Made by a program: the position numbers and the translations under genes. The notes below the pieces were generated by a model. The model searched no databases. It was not told where the DNA came from and saw only the letters and a list, made by a program, of their open reading frames with translations. Shown one piece after another: positions 18,631 through 28,606 of a stretch of DNA of 64,000 bases (position 1 is the stretch's first letter; each line of letters starts with the position of its first letter). The DNA is from Symmachiella dynata (GTDB taxonomy: Bacteria > Planctomycetota > Planctomycetia > Planctomycetales > Planctomycetaceae): NCBI RefSeq assembly GCF_007747995.1, contig NZ_CP036276.1:6624001-6688000 (forward strand), in the 5' to 3' direction.

Positions 18631-21600
18631 CAACGCCGCGATATTCTGGCGTTGTCTGCAGCTTGCTCGGCCTGGGAATGCTGTTGCTCGCCGGTCGTTG
18701 GGAAAATAGCTCACGCCTATTCGGCCAAGAGGGCGAAGTGGCGGTTCCCAATATTCAATGGAATTTAGTTCCGCTGAACAAACGCAGCGTCTGGCCGCCG
18801 GGCGATTGGCAACCCATTCGGCGGGATCGTCTCGAAAAACAACAAACCAAGGACGGCAATCCAGTTGCTCAAATGCCGCGCGAATTCCCCATTCGCCACG
18901 CGGTTTATTCCGCCAAGCTCACCTCAGACAACGCCCTGGATGGCGGACTCGTCTTGACGGTCGATCAACCGCAAGATGGCCCGGCAATGATCCCCTTGGA
19001 TCCGCTTACGCTGCCGGTGCATAAATTATCTTGGCCCGACAGAGAAGCAGTCTGGGGTTCAACGCCGCAGGGGCAACTTGTCGTGAAGTCCCGTCCCGAT
19101 CAGAAAACGTTAACCGGACGTTGGAAACTCCGCGGAGAAAAACGACCCGGGGGCTTGCTATTCGACGTGCACGTTGCGAAGGCAGCCGCATCGCAGCTTA
19201 TGTTGACATTGCCAGAAACCTACGACGTGCAGTGTGAAACCGCCGTCGTCGATGCACCGGTCGCAGCCGATGTGCCCGGCTGGCGAAACTGGAAAATAGA
19301 ACTCGGTCGCCAGACACGCTGCCGTGTGGTGCTGTATGAAACCGCGCCGGATGAAACTCCTCTGCCGCTGATTGTGCTGAGCGATAACCGCATTAAATAC
19401 ACGTCGGCCCCCGAACAATTTCGAATCCAAAATCGGATGCAGCTCGACATCTTAAAAGCTCCGGTGTCCGATTTGGAGTTTGTCACCGATTCCGATGTGC
19501 AAATTCACGCCGTCCTCGCTGGCGCTGCCGCGTTGCCGATGGAGCAAAAAACCACCGAGGGCCATCGGACCGTGCGTGTGCATTTCGACCCTCCGATCTC
19601 CGGTCCGGGGCACGTGCTGCAATTGCAGGCAACGGCTCCGCTGACCATGGAACGCCAAATTCAATTGCCGCGCATTTTGGTTCCCGGTGCCGTTACCGGC
19701 GGGGGGCGGATCGACGTCATCGTCCCCGCTCCGTTTGAGCTTCAAAAAATCACCACACCCCCAGGGTATCGACAAGAAGACGCTTCAAGCGGCGGAAATG
19801 CAGTCGCCTTTCATTACTATGGAGCTGCGGGCAATGTCACTGCGGTCTTCGGTTGGCCCCGTGCAGAAGTCAGCTGCCGCATCTTCAGCCACCTGCGATC
19901 TACGCGTGACCAATGGGAAGCGCAAACGCAAATGCAGTGGCAATGCCAGTCGGGACAGCGGTTTACTTTGAAATGTGAGTTTCCTTCGGAATGGGACATC
20001 ACGGTTGTCTCACTGCGAAACAGTTCGGGAAGATTCGCTACGGCCGAAGATTGGACCATCGTACCGGGCGCGCGTGATACGCGGACTTTGGTCGTCAAAT
20101 TGAGCGAATCCCTATCGGCCACCAACCCGGTGACCATGGAATTCATCGCAACGCGGCCAATGACCGCGCATCATGAACCCTTGGCAATTCCGGCCCCTGT
20201 ACCGTTGAATACCGAAGATGTGGAAACGTTGGTTTCGATTGCCGAAACTTCCAATGCGCAGCCTACGCTCCAACTCGGTACGACGTTTTCACCAATGTCG
20301 CAGTCCCGCGTTTCCCCAGACTGGCAACAGTTTTCTCTTTGGGAGACAGCCAAGCAGACCGATCGGTCCTCACAAGTCTTCCTCTCAACCGCCGTACGTC
20401 CCCAGGGACAATTCCTATTTCAGTCGGACCAAACTCCACTGAATATCACTGCCAATGTGCAAATGGAATTGTTCGACGACCGTGTCAAAGAAGATCTGAA
20501 AATCTTCGGCCGCGCCACCGGGCCCGCAGTCTCACAAGTTCTCGTTTTCGTCAACGAGCCGGGACCTAAAATCTCCTGGGAGTTACTCGAAGACAAAGAC
20601 ACAAAAGTCACCTCCCGCAGACTCACCACTTCGCGGCAGCTTGCCCTAGGCCTGCCCCGTTTCGGCGAGTTGTGGGAAATTGAATTCACTCCCCCGGCGA
20701 CGACATTTACGCTGGTCGGCAACCGAACACGGACTTTCTCCGCCTCGGGACAGGCACCATTGGTTTTTGTACCGCGCGCAAAAAGTTTTCAAGGAACAGT
20801 CGAAGTCCAGTCCCCGCCGGAAATTCAACCACGGTTCGTCCCGCAGGACATGATTGAACTGCAAGAGGTCGACGCATCACCCAGCAACAATCCAACCGCT
20901 GCGAAATTGCACCGCTGGAGCTATCGTGCGGTGGATGCCGGATTGCGCATTGAAACACAAGTTCGCTCCAGTGGATCGCCGGCAGCCGCCATTTCCTCCG
21001 TCGACATTCATTCGCACCTCTCATCCACTGCCGAGGGTGAAAATCGTCACTGGGCGGTGGTCGACCTGACCGCACTTTCCGAGACCGCTGAACTCGAATG
21101 GACCCTCCCCGAGTCCGCATTACCAGGCTCGGTCCAGTTGGGAGATCAAACCGTCGAGCCGTTCCGCGTGGGAGAATCGTTTCGTTTACAGCGGGGCTCA
21201 CGCGATCAGACCGCCATGGCTGTCATCCACTACCGGACACCTTCGGTTCCGCAGTTCGGTCCTGGGGTCGTTCAGACTCCCGTGCCAAAATTTAACGTCC
21301 CTGTCCTACGGTTTTCCTGGACCGTTGTTCGTCCGCCCCGAACGCAAATCCAGATACTCAACTTGAACGCCCGCCCCTACGGAGCCGCCGTCGGCGATTC
21401 GTGGAGCCGACGTTATTTAGGACCGCTGGCCCAGAAACCGGCATCGTCGCCCAGCCAAACCGCAGAAGAAAAACTGCCGCTCAACAATCCCCTCGATGAA
21501 GGGAACACGGGAACGGGAGCGGCGATTCCAGACGCTCCCCCCGGTTGGCAGTCGCAAACGTTTGAATTCGCAATGTCTCCCGTCGCCATCTCAGCAGCCA

Positions 21601-24600
21601 TGTGGGATGTCGATCGCAACCGATTCATTTCAGTAGCCTTCCTCATGAGCTGCTTGGTCATCGCCGCCGGCATCCGAGCCTGCGGTCTGAATTTCAGCCA
21701 CCGTTTTGTGATTGTCTGGCTTGTACTCTGTGTGGTCATCGCCACCTGGGTACCGACCGCCTATGCAGAAATCGCCGGTGGAATTGTCATCGGCTCATTT
21801 CTCGCCTGCCTGATTCCGCTGGTAGAAAAAATCATCGTCCGCGATTCTCCACGGACGGAAGAGCCGGTCTCGATAGGCAGTACGCGTAAATACATTCCAG
21901 TCGCGACGGCAATCCTCATGGCGGCGCTCTGCCTCACCCGGGCGATGGCACAGGAAACGACGACGACAGGCCGCGGCACTCAACCAGCACAGCACCGTGT
22001 GCTCATTCCCTATGAAGCCGGAGACCCGTTGGGTCGCAATGCCAAATGGGTCTATGTCGAGCCGCATACGCTCGCCGCATTAACCGGCGGTCAGTCGGAC
22101 GAGCCTGCCGTTCCTCCCTATTTGTTCCGCTCGGCGCGCTACGAGCTGGCCGTCACTCAACAGGGGGGAAGCCAGTGCGACATGCGTTTCGAGGTCGATG
22201 TCCTAGCGACTTCCGACGATGTGACAATCCAACTGCCGTTGGAAAATGTGAATCTCCTGGCTGATGACCCCTGCCGCGTGAACGGCAAACCGCACCCGAT
22301 TTGGCGGGACGCCGTGACCGGAAATTTGAATCTACAACTCAGCGGCCTCAAGCCGTTGGCGGAAAAAACGCCTCCAAACGATGCTGCCAATCCAGACGGT
22401 GAATCCGCGCCCTCCTCCCCGCAACATGTGCGATACCGGATCGACTTGTCGACCACAATTGCCAACGCTCCGGTAGAGAAACACATCAACCTGAATTGGA
22501 ACATTCCGCGCGTCGCCAATAGCGTCTTGTCGGTCCAGCTCCCCACAGGCCAAGAGTTTGCACGCATCGAGTTGGATCAGCGACCGCCGTTCCTGCTCCA
22601 GCTGAAAGACAAAACAAAGCCGGAAGTCATCTCGGTGGGCAACACCGAACATGTGGACGTCATTTCGTCCGCTACGGTGGTCCCCAACACAGATCGCATC
22701 ACCGTGGCCGCTGTCTGCCTTGCTGATGTGACCCCATCACTGATTCAATATCAAGCGCAAATCTCCTACCGTGTGCGGCAGGGATTCGTCAATCATCTCC
22801 TATGGAAGCTGCCTTCCGATATCGCTGTCCGTTCGATCCACGGCAAAAATGTGGCCGGGTTTCACGTGTTGCCCAGGCAACAGGGAGAACAGACCTTCGT
22901 CGTCGAGTTGGATTCACTAAACTCCGATCAAATTGAAATTCTAGCCGATTTCGTGCTGCCGGTTGCGGAAGAATCGCACGATCCGATTGTGCCTGTCTTG
23001 GATTTCGCACCGCAAGGCTATTTGGTCGAGGACTCCATGTCCCCCAATCAAATATTTGCCGTAACAGCGCCGTCGGAATTCGAACTGGAAATCAAACCGG
23101 CTGCCCCCAACAAGGTCATGCCGCTTGAGAAAATGGAGTTTTTGCGGCGTTGGAAAGGCAGCGCCGCGCAACCACGTGCTGTCTACGCCATCGAAGGCCC
23201 GGTTGATTTCGAGACGCACCTCCAAACCCTGGCCCCCAAACGCACCGTGAAGACTGTTTTTCACGGACGGATTTCGCGGCATCATCTCGATTGGGAACTC
23301 ATCGCCGAAATGGACGTGCGCACCGCACTGGCATTTCAGCACCGTATGCAAATTGACCCGCGACTTCGCATCGAATCGATCTCGATACAACAAGCCGATG
23401 CCGAACGTCTACGCCGCGCGACTCGCACCCGCGATCAACTCGTGTTGTTTTTAAAAACCGGTGCCACGGGTAATCAAACCATCCGTATCAAAGGAGCCAT
23501 GTCGCTAAAATTTCCCGGCGAATTCACGCTCCCCGCGATTGGGTTTTTTGACGCCAATCTGACGGATGCCGAAGTTGTCCTGTGGCAAGAAAATGATTTG
23601 GCGGTCCAATTGACCGGAATCGATGCCAATCTTCCCGTCCCCGACCGCGCTGCCTGGGAACAGGTGAACGATAGCGACCTGTTGGTCGGTCGATATCAAA
23701 TCCCTGTCGGTACCGACATGGAACAAGTTGTGGTCAAGATCGACAAGAACTCCCCCGACATCGTGATGGATGCGGTCAATCTTCTCGATATGCGGGTGGT
23801 CGGCGTCCAAAAAATGACGACCGTTTTGCGGTTCAAAGTCGCCTCGGGCCACGCTTCGGAATTCTCTGTCAGACTGCCCAAGCAATTCGCTGATACCTGC
23901 GAAGTCATTTCGCCGGCGTCCACTCGTAAGGAACTTCGTGACGACGGATTAGAATTGACCTTTCTCCCCGACGACCCACGCCAACAGGAGATGGTTGCGC
24001 GCCTCAGCTTTCCTATCGAACTCGATGAAAGCGGGGAACTGGTGATTGATGAAATTTTTCCTATCAACGCCACCGTGGGAGAGGTTTTTGTACAAACTCT
24101 CACTGACGAAGAATCGTTTGGACCGGCGGCGGAATACTCGGGCTTGACCGAAGAGGAATTACCGGCGCAATTCGCTGATTGGATTCCTGTCGAGACCCCC
24201 GCAGCTTATACCAAATCTTACCGCGGCGGCGCCGGGCCATGGCGATTTCGTAACCGCAACAATCCCTCACAGGACGCGCTGACAATCGAATTGGCCGACA
24301 CGCGACTGTGGCTTGACCACGCGCGGGGACTCGTCGGCCACACCAGTTATCTGATTTTACCCGGCAACAAAGAGCAGTTGGACGTGACGTTACCCGCCGG
24401 CGCGGAATTGCGGGCTGTGCTCACCGATCACGGGTTGGCCACCGTGTCGCAAGTCAGCGGCCAGAACATCACGATGACGTTGGATTCCGCGCAGGTCGGT
24501 CAAGAGATCATGCTCTATTGGACGCGACCCGCCGCCGGCCACAACCTGTTCACCGATTTCTATCGCCGCATGGATGTCCCCACTCCACAACCACAACAGT

Positions 24601-25349
24601 TCGTCGTCAAACAAAACGCGATGACCCTGATTCCCGCAGCTCATACTGGCCTAGAAGGCGCCGGGAATAATCTCGCGCCATTGAAATATGCACTGTTGCG
24701 ACTGGATGCGGAATTCACGTTGTGCCGTGCACAAACCAACGCCGGCCACCCGCGTCTGAAATTCTTGTGGAACCGGCTGGAAGCACACTACGAACAAGTC
24801 GCACAACTCTTTGACCAAGACGCCGGTGAATTATCCGGCAACGATGCGGCACAACTACGAACAGAATTCGCTAAACTCCAACAGCGGATCACTAACCAAT
24901 TGAGACAATTGCCCTCATTGGAGATCCCCGTTCTCGCCATGGACGACACGCCGATTAGCGAACCTACGCTATCGGACATCGTATCCCCCAACGGCAGTCT
25001 GCATGATTTCGATGCACTGAAAACTCAGCAGGCGACAAATTTCTCAACATCGGTATTTGACGAACGGCTCGCTCCTGCCATCGCGACCGTTTTGGGAATT
25101 CTTTTGGTCGCCATGGTTCGTTACATTTTGCGGCGACATATCGAACTCGATACCATCGCATGGCTGATCGACCATCCCCGCATCGCCTGGACCGCAGTCG
25201 GCCTTTTCTGGTGGCAGTTCATGAACCCCAGTTGGCTGGGACCGGCGATTATCGTGATCGCGGTGATCTCAAGATTCTATCCCCGGCAACAAGCGGCCAA
25301 TGCAAGCACAGAACTAGACTTTGTCGTCGGCACATCCAGCAGCGCCTAG
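18627..25349 (+). CDS. Giant (2240 aa) membrane-anchored protein made of two tandem modules
   Basis: Translation is coupled to the previous gene by a 4-base overlap. Residues 1-35 contain a signal-like hydrophobic segment (GLGMLLLAGRW). Residues about 40-970 are beta-rich extracytoplasmic sequence. About 990-1070 has several hydrophobic helices. Then a second signal-like segment (VATAILMAALCLTRAMAQE, about 1090-1110) opens a second beta-rich module. It ends with hydrophobic helices at about 2150-2230 (ATVLGILLVAMVRYIL, then LGPAIIVIAVISRF). The layout signal - beta region - helices is thus present twice, as if two genes like the upstream one had fused. No catalytic motif was seen. It is likely an envelope scaffold or surface complex together with the 1147-residue partner. 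Confidence 0.8.
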   Translation: MTTPRYSGVVCSLLGLGMLLLAGRWENSSRLFGQEGEVAVPNIQWNLVPLNKRSVWPPGDWQPIRRDRLEKQQTKDGNPVAQMPREFPIRHAVYSAKLTSDNALDGGLVLTVDQPQDGPAMIPLDPLTLPVHKLSWPDREAVWGSTPQGQLVVKSRPDQKTLTGRWKLRGEKRPGGLLFDVHVAKAAASQLMLTLPETYDVQCETAVVDAPVAADVPGWRNWKIELGRQTRCRVVLYETAPDETPLPLIVLSDNRIKYTSAPEQFRIQNRMQLDILKAPVSDLEFVTDSDVQIHAVLAGAAALPMEQKTTEGHRTVRVHFDPPISGPGHVLQLQATAPLTMERQIQLPRILVPGAVTGGGRIDVIVPAPFELQKITTPPGYRQEDASSGGNAVAFHYYGAAGNVTAVFGWPRAEVSCRIFSHLRSTRDQWEAQTQMQWQCQSGQRFTLKCEFPSEWDITVVSLRNSSGRFATAEDWTIVPGARDTRTLVVKLSESLSATNPVTMEFIATRPMTAHHEPLAIPAPVPLNTEDVETLVSIAETSNAQPTLQLGTTFSPMSQSRVSPDWQQFSLWETAKQTDRSSQVFLSTAVRPQGQFLFQSDQTPLNITANVQMELFDDRVKEDLKIFGRATGPAVSQVLVFVNEPGPKISWELLEDKDTKVTSRRLTTSRQLALGLPRFGELWEIEFTPPATTFTLVGNRTRTFSASGQAPLVFVPRAKSFQGTVEVQSPPEIQPRFVPQDMIELQEVDASPSNNPTAAKLHRWSYRAVDAGLRIETQVRSSGSPAAAISSVDIHSHLSSTAEGENRHWAVVDLTALSETAELEWTLPESALPGSVQLGDQTVEPFRVGESFRLQRGSRDQTAMAVIHYRTPSVPQFGPGVVQTPVPKFNVPVLRFSWTVVRPPRTQIQILNLNARPYGAAVGDSWSRRYLGPLAQKPASSPSQTAEEKLPLNNPLDEGNTGTGAAIPDAPPGWQSQTFEFAMSPVAISAAMWDVDRNRFISVAFLMSCLVIAAGIRACGLNFSHRFVIVWLVLCVVIATWVPTAYAEIAGGIVIGSFLACLIPLVEKIIVRDSPRTEEPVSIGSTRKYIPVATAILMAALCLTRAMAQETTTTGRGTQPAQHRVLIPYEAGDPLGRNAKWVYVEPHTLAALTGGQSDEPAVPPYLFRSARYELAVTQQGGSQCDMRFEVDVLATSDDVTIQLPLENVNLLADDPCRVNGKPHPIWRDAVTGNLNLQLSGLKPLAEKTPPNDAANPDGESAPSSPQHVRYRIDLSTTIANAPVEKHINLNWNIPRVANSVLSVQLPTGQEFARIELDQRPPFLLQLKDKTKPEVISVGNTEHVDVISSATVVPNTDRITVAAVCLADVTPSLIQYQAQISYRVRQGFVNHLLWKLPSDIAVRSIHGKNVAGFHVLPRQQGEQTFVVELDSLNSDQIEILADFVLPVAEESHDPIVPVLDFAPQGYLVEDSMSPNQIFAVTAPSEFELEIKPAAPNKVMPLEKMEFLRRWKGSAAQPRAVYAIEGPVDFETHLQTLAPKRTVKTVFHGRISRHHLDWELIAEMDVRTALAFQHRMQIDPRLRIESISIQQADAERLRRATRTRDQLVLFLKTGATGNQTIRIKGAMSLKFPGEFTLPAIGFFDANLTDAEVVLWQENDLAVQLTGIDANLPVPDRAAWEQVNDSDLLVGRYQIPVGTDMEQVVVKIDKNSPDIVMDAVNLLDMRVVGVQKMTTVLRFKVASGHASEFSVRLPKQFADTCEVISPASTRKELRDDGLELTFLPDDPRQQEMVARLSFPIELDESGELVIDEIFPINATVGEVFVQTLTDEESFGPAAEYSGLTEEELPAQFADWIPVETPAAYTKSYRGGAGPWRFRNRNNPSQDALTIELADTRLWLDHARGLVGHTSYLILPGNKEQLDVTLPAGAELRAVLTDHGLATVSQVSGQNITMTLDSAQVGQEIMLYWTRPAAGHNLFTDFYRRMDVPTPQPQQFVVKQNAMTLIPAAHTGLEGAGNNLAPLKYALLRLDAEFTLCRAQTNAGHPRLKFLWNRLEAHYEQVAQLFDQDAGELSGNDAAQLRTEFAKLQQRITNQLRQLPSLEIPVLAMDDTPISEPTLSDIVSPNGSLHDFDALKTQQATNFSTSVFDERLAPAIATVLGILLVAMVRYILRRHIELDTIAWLIDHPRIAWTAVGLFWWQFMNPSWLGPAIIVIAVISRFYPRQQAANASTELDFVVGTSSSA

Positions 25350-25400
25350 CGCGGAGGTACCAACTCGCTTCAGGCGGACGTGTGAATTTGAAAATACGCT

Positions 25401-25811
25401 CTAGCTTACCGCTGGAAGCTGCCCGGTGCCGGTTTCCTGTCGGCTATCGGCTGTTGGCTGTTTTCGAGAAGAATTGTTCACGTGGTAAATCGACAGACAG
25501 TACAAGATAACGGCGAATATAGTCGGATTCAACGAGGTGTTTTCACCGATGGGGCTGGAAATTAAGTTGGCGAGTATTTTCGCAACAACTGCAAGAGAGG
25601 CGCATGCCTGGAGAACAAAACGGTAATTGTAAACCTTTAAAGAGGCTGAATAGAAAAGCAACGTCAAGACAATGGTAACTTCAAACAAGCAGGCTGCCCT
25701 GAATTCCATTGTCTTGTCAAATACAAAGCTGGAGACGGCTAGGACCAACAACATTGTGATCAGAATATTCCAAGCAAATCCACCGGATCGTGACGTTTTG
25801 GAAGAGTTCAT
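25401..25811 (-). CDS. Small membrane protein with repeat-derived C-terminus
   Basis: A 136-residue protein with about four hydrophobic segments (ILITMLLVLAVSSFVF, ACLFEVTIVLTLLFYSA, VLQACASLAVVAKILANLI, IFAVILYCLSIYHV). AGGAAGGA precedes the ATG at 25811 by 7 bases, supporting translation. The last about 20 residues (start KQPTADSRQ) are encoded by a stretch that looks like intergenic repeat DNA. The insertion sequence begins 61 bases upstream of the start and could have separated the gene from its original promoter. Function unknown. Confidence 0.6.
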   Translation of the reverse strand: MNSSKTSRSGGFAWNILITMLLVLAVSSFVFDKTMEFRAACLFEVTIVLTLLFYSASLKVYNYRFVLQACASLAVVAKILANLISSPIGENTSLNPTIFAVILYCLSIYHVNNSSRKQPTADSRQETGTGQLPAVS

Positions 25812-25872
25812 TACGTATCCTTCCTGCTAAACAAGCAGACGAATCAGGCTGACGGTGGTGTAGCGCGCGGGT

Positions 25873-25905
25873 GCCACTGGCTTCGGCCAATACTGTCCGG
25901 GAAAT
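25873..25905 (+). repeat. IS left terminal inverted repeat
   Basis: It begins GCCACTGGC and ends TACTGTCCGGGAAAT. It pairs with 27386-27418 with a run of at least 18 identical bases on the inner side. Confidence 0.75.
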
Positions 25906-25959
25906 TATTAACGAGATCTTAACTTGCGCCAAGTGTGATGATTTGTTATTTGTTTTCGT

Positions 25960-27240
25960 ATGGCAAACGAGCGAAGCAATCATCAATCGGCGGTGGACCG
26001 GGAATGGCCGGTGCAGGTGATTGGTGGAAAGTACGTCCGATTGCTCGCTCGGTACCTGCAAAAATTGCGAGATGAAGACGCACACGGGAATCGACGATTG
26101 TATCTGGACGATGTGTTTGTCGCCTACCTGTTGGCCTTTTTCAATCCGTCTATCCGTTCGCTTCGAACCGTGGAAGATTTTAGTCAGACGCGGCAAGCCC
26201 AACAGCACTTGTCGGTCCGGAAAATCTGCAAAAGCACTCTATCCGATTTCAACAAAATCGCTGACCCGCAGCGGCTGGAGCCAATTTTACAAGCACTGCG
26301 TTGTCAGCTGACTCGCAAGCACCACAGTCGCTCGAATTCCGCGGACGGTCTTTCCGAGATGCTTGAGCGGACGGTCGCGGTTGACGGAACATTTATTCCC
26401 GCAGTCGCTGAGGTCGCCTGGGCGATTGCCAACTCGAACAATCATGGAACAACACGTCATCGAGCGCGGTTGGATGCTCGTTTGAACGTAGCAACCTGGC
26501 TTCCCGAAGCACTTGTGGTTCCCGCTGTGGGCCAAAGTGAATCGGACTCGGCGATTGAGCATTTACAGGAAGGTTGCATTTATCTCTACGATCGCGGCTA
26601 CATGAGTTTTGCGTTGCTTGCGGCGCATTATCACAAGCCGCATACCGAAAAGGCCGTAGTGAAATCCTCGTTCGTTGTGCGTTTCAAACCAGCGGCAGGT
26701 AATTCTCCGGACTTGAAAGACGCGACCGATTGTCCGCTCAGCGATGCCGACCGTGCTGCGGGAGTCGTCAGCGATCGTGTCGGCAATTTCATCTCGGCCA
26801 CTGCGCGTCGCACCGGTATCTCGCGACTCAGGCTGCGCGAAGTGATCGTTACCTATGAAGAACAAGGACAGCCAAAAACACTGCGTTTGATCACCAATTT
26901 GCACGACGTTTCTGCAAAGACCATTGGACTTCTCTACCGGCATCGCTGGCAAGTGGAATTATTTTTCCGCTGGTTCAAATCGTTCGGCAACTTCGGCCAC
27001 TTGATCAGCCACCAGCGCGAAGGCGTCTTGGCTCACCTGTACGTGACGATCATCGCTGTGCTGCTGATGTATCTGCACACAGGGTATCGCCCTAGCAAAT
27101 ACCTATTCGCATTGGTCAGCCAAGTGGCGGTCGGCGGCGCCACACTCGAAGAAATCCTGCCGATTCTCCAAGAGCGCGAACGCCAAAATGAACTGGCTCG
27201 CCAATCAGCCGCACGAAGGCGTGCGAAAAAAGGGCGGTGA
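25960..27240 (+). CDS. IS4-family DDE transposase
   Basis: A 426-residue transposase. The DDE triad is visible: the first Asp in TVAVDGTFI (about residue 142), the second in YLYDRGYMSF (about 210), and Glu in YRHRWQVELFFRWFK (about 330), which is the Y(2)R(3)E(6)K signature of IS4 transposases. The N-terminal region (about 1-90) is helical and probably binds the inverted repeats. The C-terminus is Arg/Lys-rich. Length and motif spacing are normal and there is no frameshift, so the enzyme should be functional. It catalyses cut-and-paste movement of the flanking inverted-repeat-bounded segment. Confidence 0.9.
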   Translation: MANERSNHQSAVDREWPVQVIGGKYVRLLARYLQKLRDEDAHGNRRLYLDDVFVAYLLAFFNPSIRSLRTVEDFSQTRQAQQHLSVRKICKSTLSDFNKIADPQRLEPILQALRCQLTRKHHSRSNSADGLSEMLERTVAVDGTFIPAVAEVAWAIANSNNHGTTRHRARLDARLNVATWLPEALVVPAVGQSESDSAIEHLQEGCIYLYDRGYMSFALLAAHYHKPHTEKAVVKSSFVVRFKPAAGNSPDLKDATDCPLSDADRAAGVVSDRVGNFISATARRTGISRLRLREVIVTYEEQGQPKTLRLITNLHDVSAKTIGLLYRHRWQVELFFRWFKSFGNFGHLISHQREGVLAHLYVTIIAVLLMYLHTGYRPSKYLFALVSQVAVGGATLEEILPILQERERQNELARQSAARRRAKKGR

Positions 27241-27385
27241 TTAAATCCAGGGCCGCAGTGCAAGCATTGCGACGCCCGCGCCCCCACATGCGCCGGCAAC
27301 CCCCCCGAGTAGCCGGTAAAGCCGCGCCCCCCTATCCCAGCCCCCCCGCCAACACAAACACATATCAACAACTTGCCCCCAACCC

Positions 27386-27418
27386 ATTTCCCGGACAGTA
27401 TTGGGCTTCGGCAGTGCC
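27386..27418 (-). repeat. IS right terminal inverted repeat
   Basis: Reads ATTTCCCGGACAGTATTGGG then CTTCGGCAGTGCC on the plus strand. It is the complement of the left end with mismatches in the outer half. The 145 bases between transposase stop and this repeat are C-rich and non-coding. Confidence 0.75.
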
Positions 27419-27471
27419 CCTTAGGAACAACGGTATCGCCACCCAACCGCTTCCTCAAGACCATTATCCAA

Positions 27472-28314
27472 TCAGCCCGCAGCCGACCATGGTCCGAGTT
27501 GCCAGATCAGTGTCCCGGTGGCCATTGCCAAGCAATAGTAGGCGAACCAATGCAACCGCATTGTCGCCACTGCTTTGAGAAGCAGTTTGAGCGCCACCAC
27601 ACCGACGACGAACGACGTCAGCGCGCCGGCGAGCAGTGCCGGCCATTGTGTGACCAGCATGGAAACGGCGGATTGGTCGGCCGACTCGAGCGACACCGCA
27701 TCCATCAGCACTTTTAGCGCCGCTGCGGAGATGGCGGGAATGGCGATGAAAAATGAAAACGTGGCGGCGTCATTCCGCCGCAGCCCGCAGAGCATGCCCC
27801 CGGAGATTGTACTGCCTGACCGCGAGATGCCCGGCACCAGCGCCACCGCTTGAAACAGGCCGATCATGATCGCCTGCCAGGCGGTCATTTCTGCCAGTGG
27901 CTTTGCATCGGGCCGGTTGGCTGATTTTTGGCCGACCAACAACATCCCCGCTGTGGCGATCCATCCGATTGCCACCACCATGGGCGTCTCAAAAGCGCGG
28001 TCTAAGAGCGGCTTGAGCGTCAGCCCGGCAATCCCCAAGGGAATCGTTGCCAGCACGATGTACAGGCACAGGCGAAAGTCCTTCAGCAGGTTCCAGATCG
28101 CGCGGCGATAGACCACTAGAATGGAGAGCAGCGTGCCAAGGTGCAGCACCACATTGAGCACCAGATTCTCGTCGCTATGAGCAGTCGTCCCCATCCAGCG
28201 TCCGACGGGCGGACCAAGCACCACCAAATGCCCGGAGGAGCTAATCGGCAGAAACTCGGCAATCCCTTGCACGACGCCCAAAAGGACCGCTTGCCAAAAT
28301 TCCGGACTGAACAT
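27472..28314 (-). CDS. uppP: Undecaprenyl-diphosphatase
   Basis: A 280-residue integral membrane phosphatase of the BacA/UppP family. It removes one phosphate from undecaprenyl diphosphate to recycle the lipid carrier for peptidoglycan and other polysaccharides. Both family signatures are present: the Glu-rich/PISSSGH motif in EFLPISSSGHLVVLG (about residues 20-34) and the Gly/Arg motif VPGISRSGSTISGG (about 165-178). About eight hydrophobic helices and the length agree with the family. The gene ends 54 bases beyond the right IS end, so the insertion lies just downstream of its stop. Bacitracin tolerance is a known effect of this enzyme's dosage. Confidence 0.95.
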   Translation of the reverse strand: MFSPEFWQAVLLGVVQGIAEFLPISSSGHLVVLGPPVGRWMGTTAHSDENLVLNVVLHLGTLLSILVVYRRAIWNLLKDFRLCLYIVLATIPLGIAGLTLKPLLDRAFETPMVVAIGWIATAGMLLVGQKSANRPDAKPLAEMTAWQAIMIGLFQAVALVPGISRSGSTISGGMLCGLRRNDAATFSFFIAIPAISAAALKVLMDAVSLESADQSAVSMLVTQWPALLAGALTSFVVGVVALKLLLKAVATMRLHWFAYYCLAMATGTLIWQLGPWSAAG

Positions 28315-28606
28315 GGGGTATCAATACATCTCGTGAATGCGCGTGGGCCGGCGGGCGACGACTTCCCACAGGCCGGACGAAAGCTAACTCACCACAGTAT
28401 AACCGGTTTTTGTGACTGCGGCGGCGGTCAGCCACCAAAGGCAGCCACTGGCACACCCAGCCGCCGCTGGTCGGAACGATTACGCGGGCAAGTCACAGGC
28501 GGCGCGGAATGTAACAATTGTACCGAGCCAGTACCATTGGAATCGCCGGTACAGCTTCCGCTGAGTGAGATGCCTGCAAATCACTGGCACCCCATTTCAC
28601 GGGCTG

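Larger units (their letters stand above)
25873..27418 (+). mobile_element. IS4-family insertion sequence
   Basis: The element is bounded by imperfect terminal inverted repeats of about 33 bases. The left end 25873-25905 and the right end 27386-27418 share an identical inner block (CCAATACTGTCCGGGAAAT read inward on both sides) and a partly matching outer block (GxCACTGxC). It carries one transposase gene. I could not identify a convincing target-site duplication, so the outer limits may be off by a few bases. The coding frame is intact and the ends are recognisable, so the copy may be active or recent. Confidence 0.8.

Noticed and set aside
25861-27430. Target-site duplication for the insertion sequence
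   Set aside because: Flanking bases on both sides were compared and no convincing identical short repeat was found, so none is claimed.
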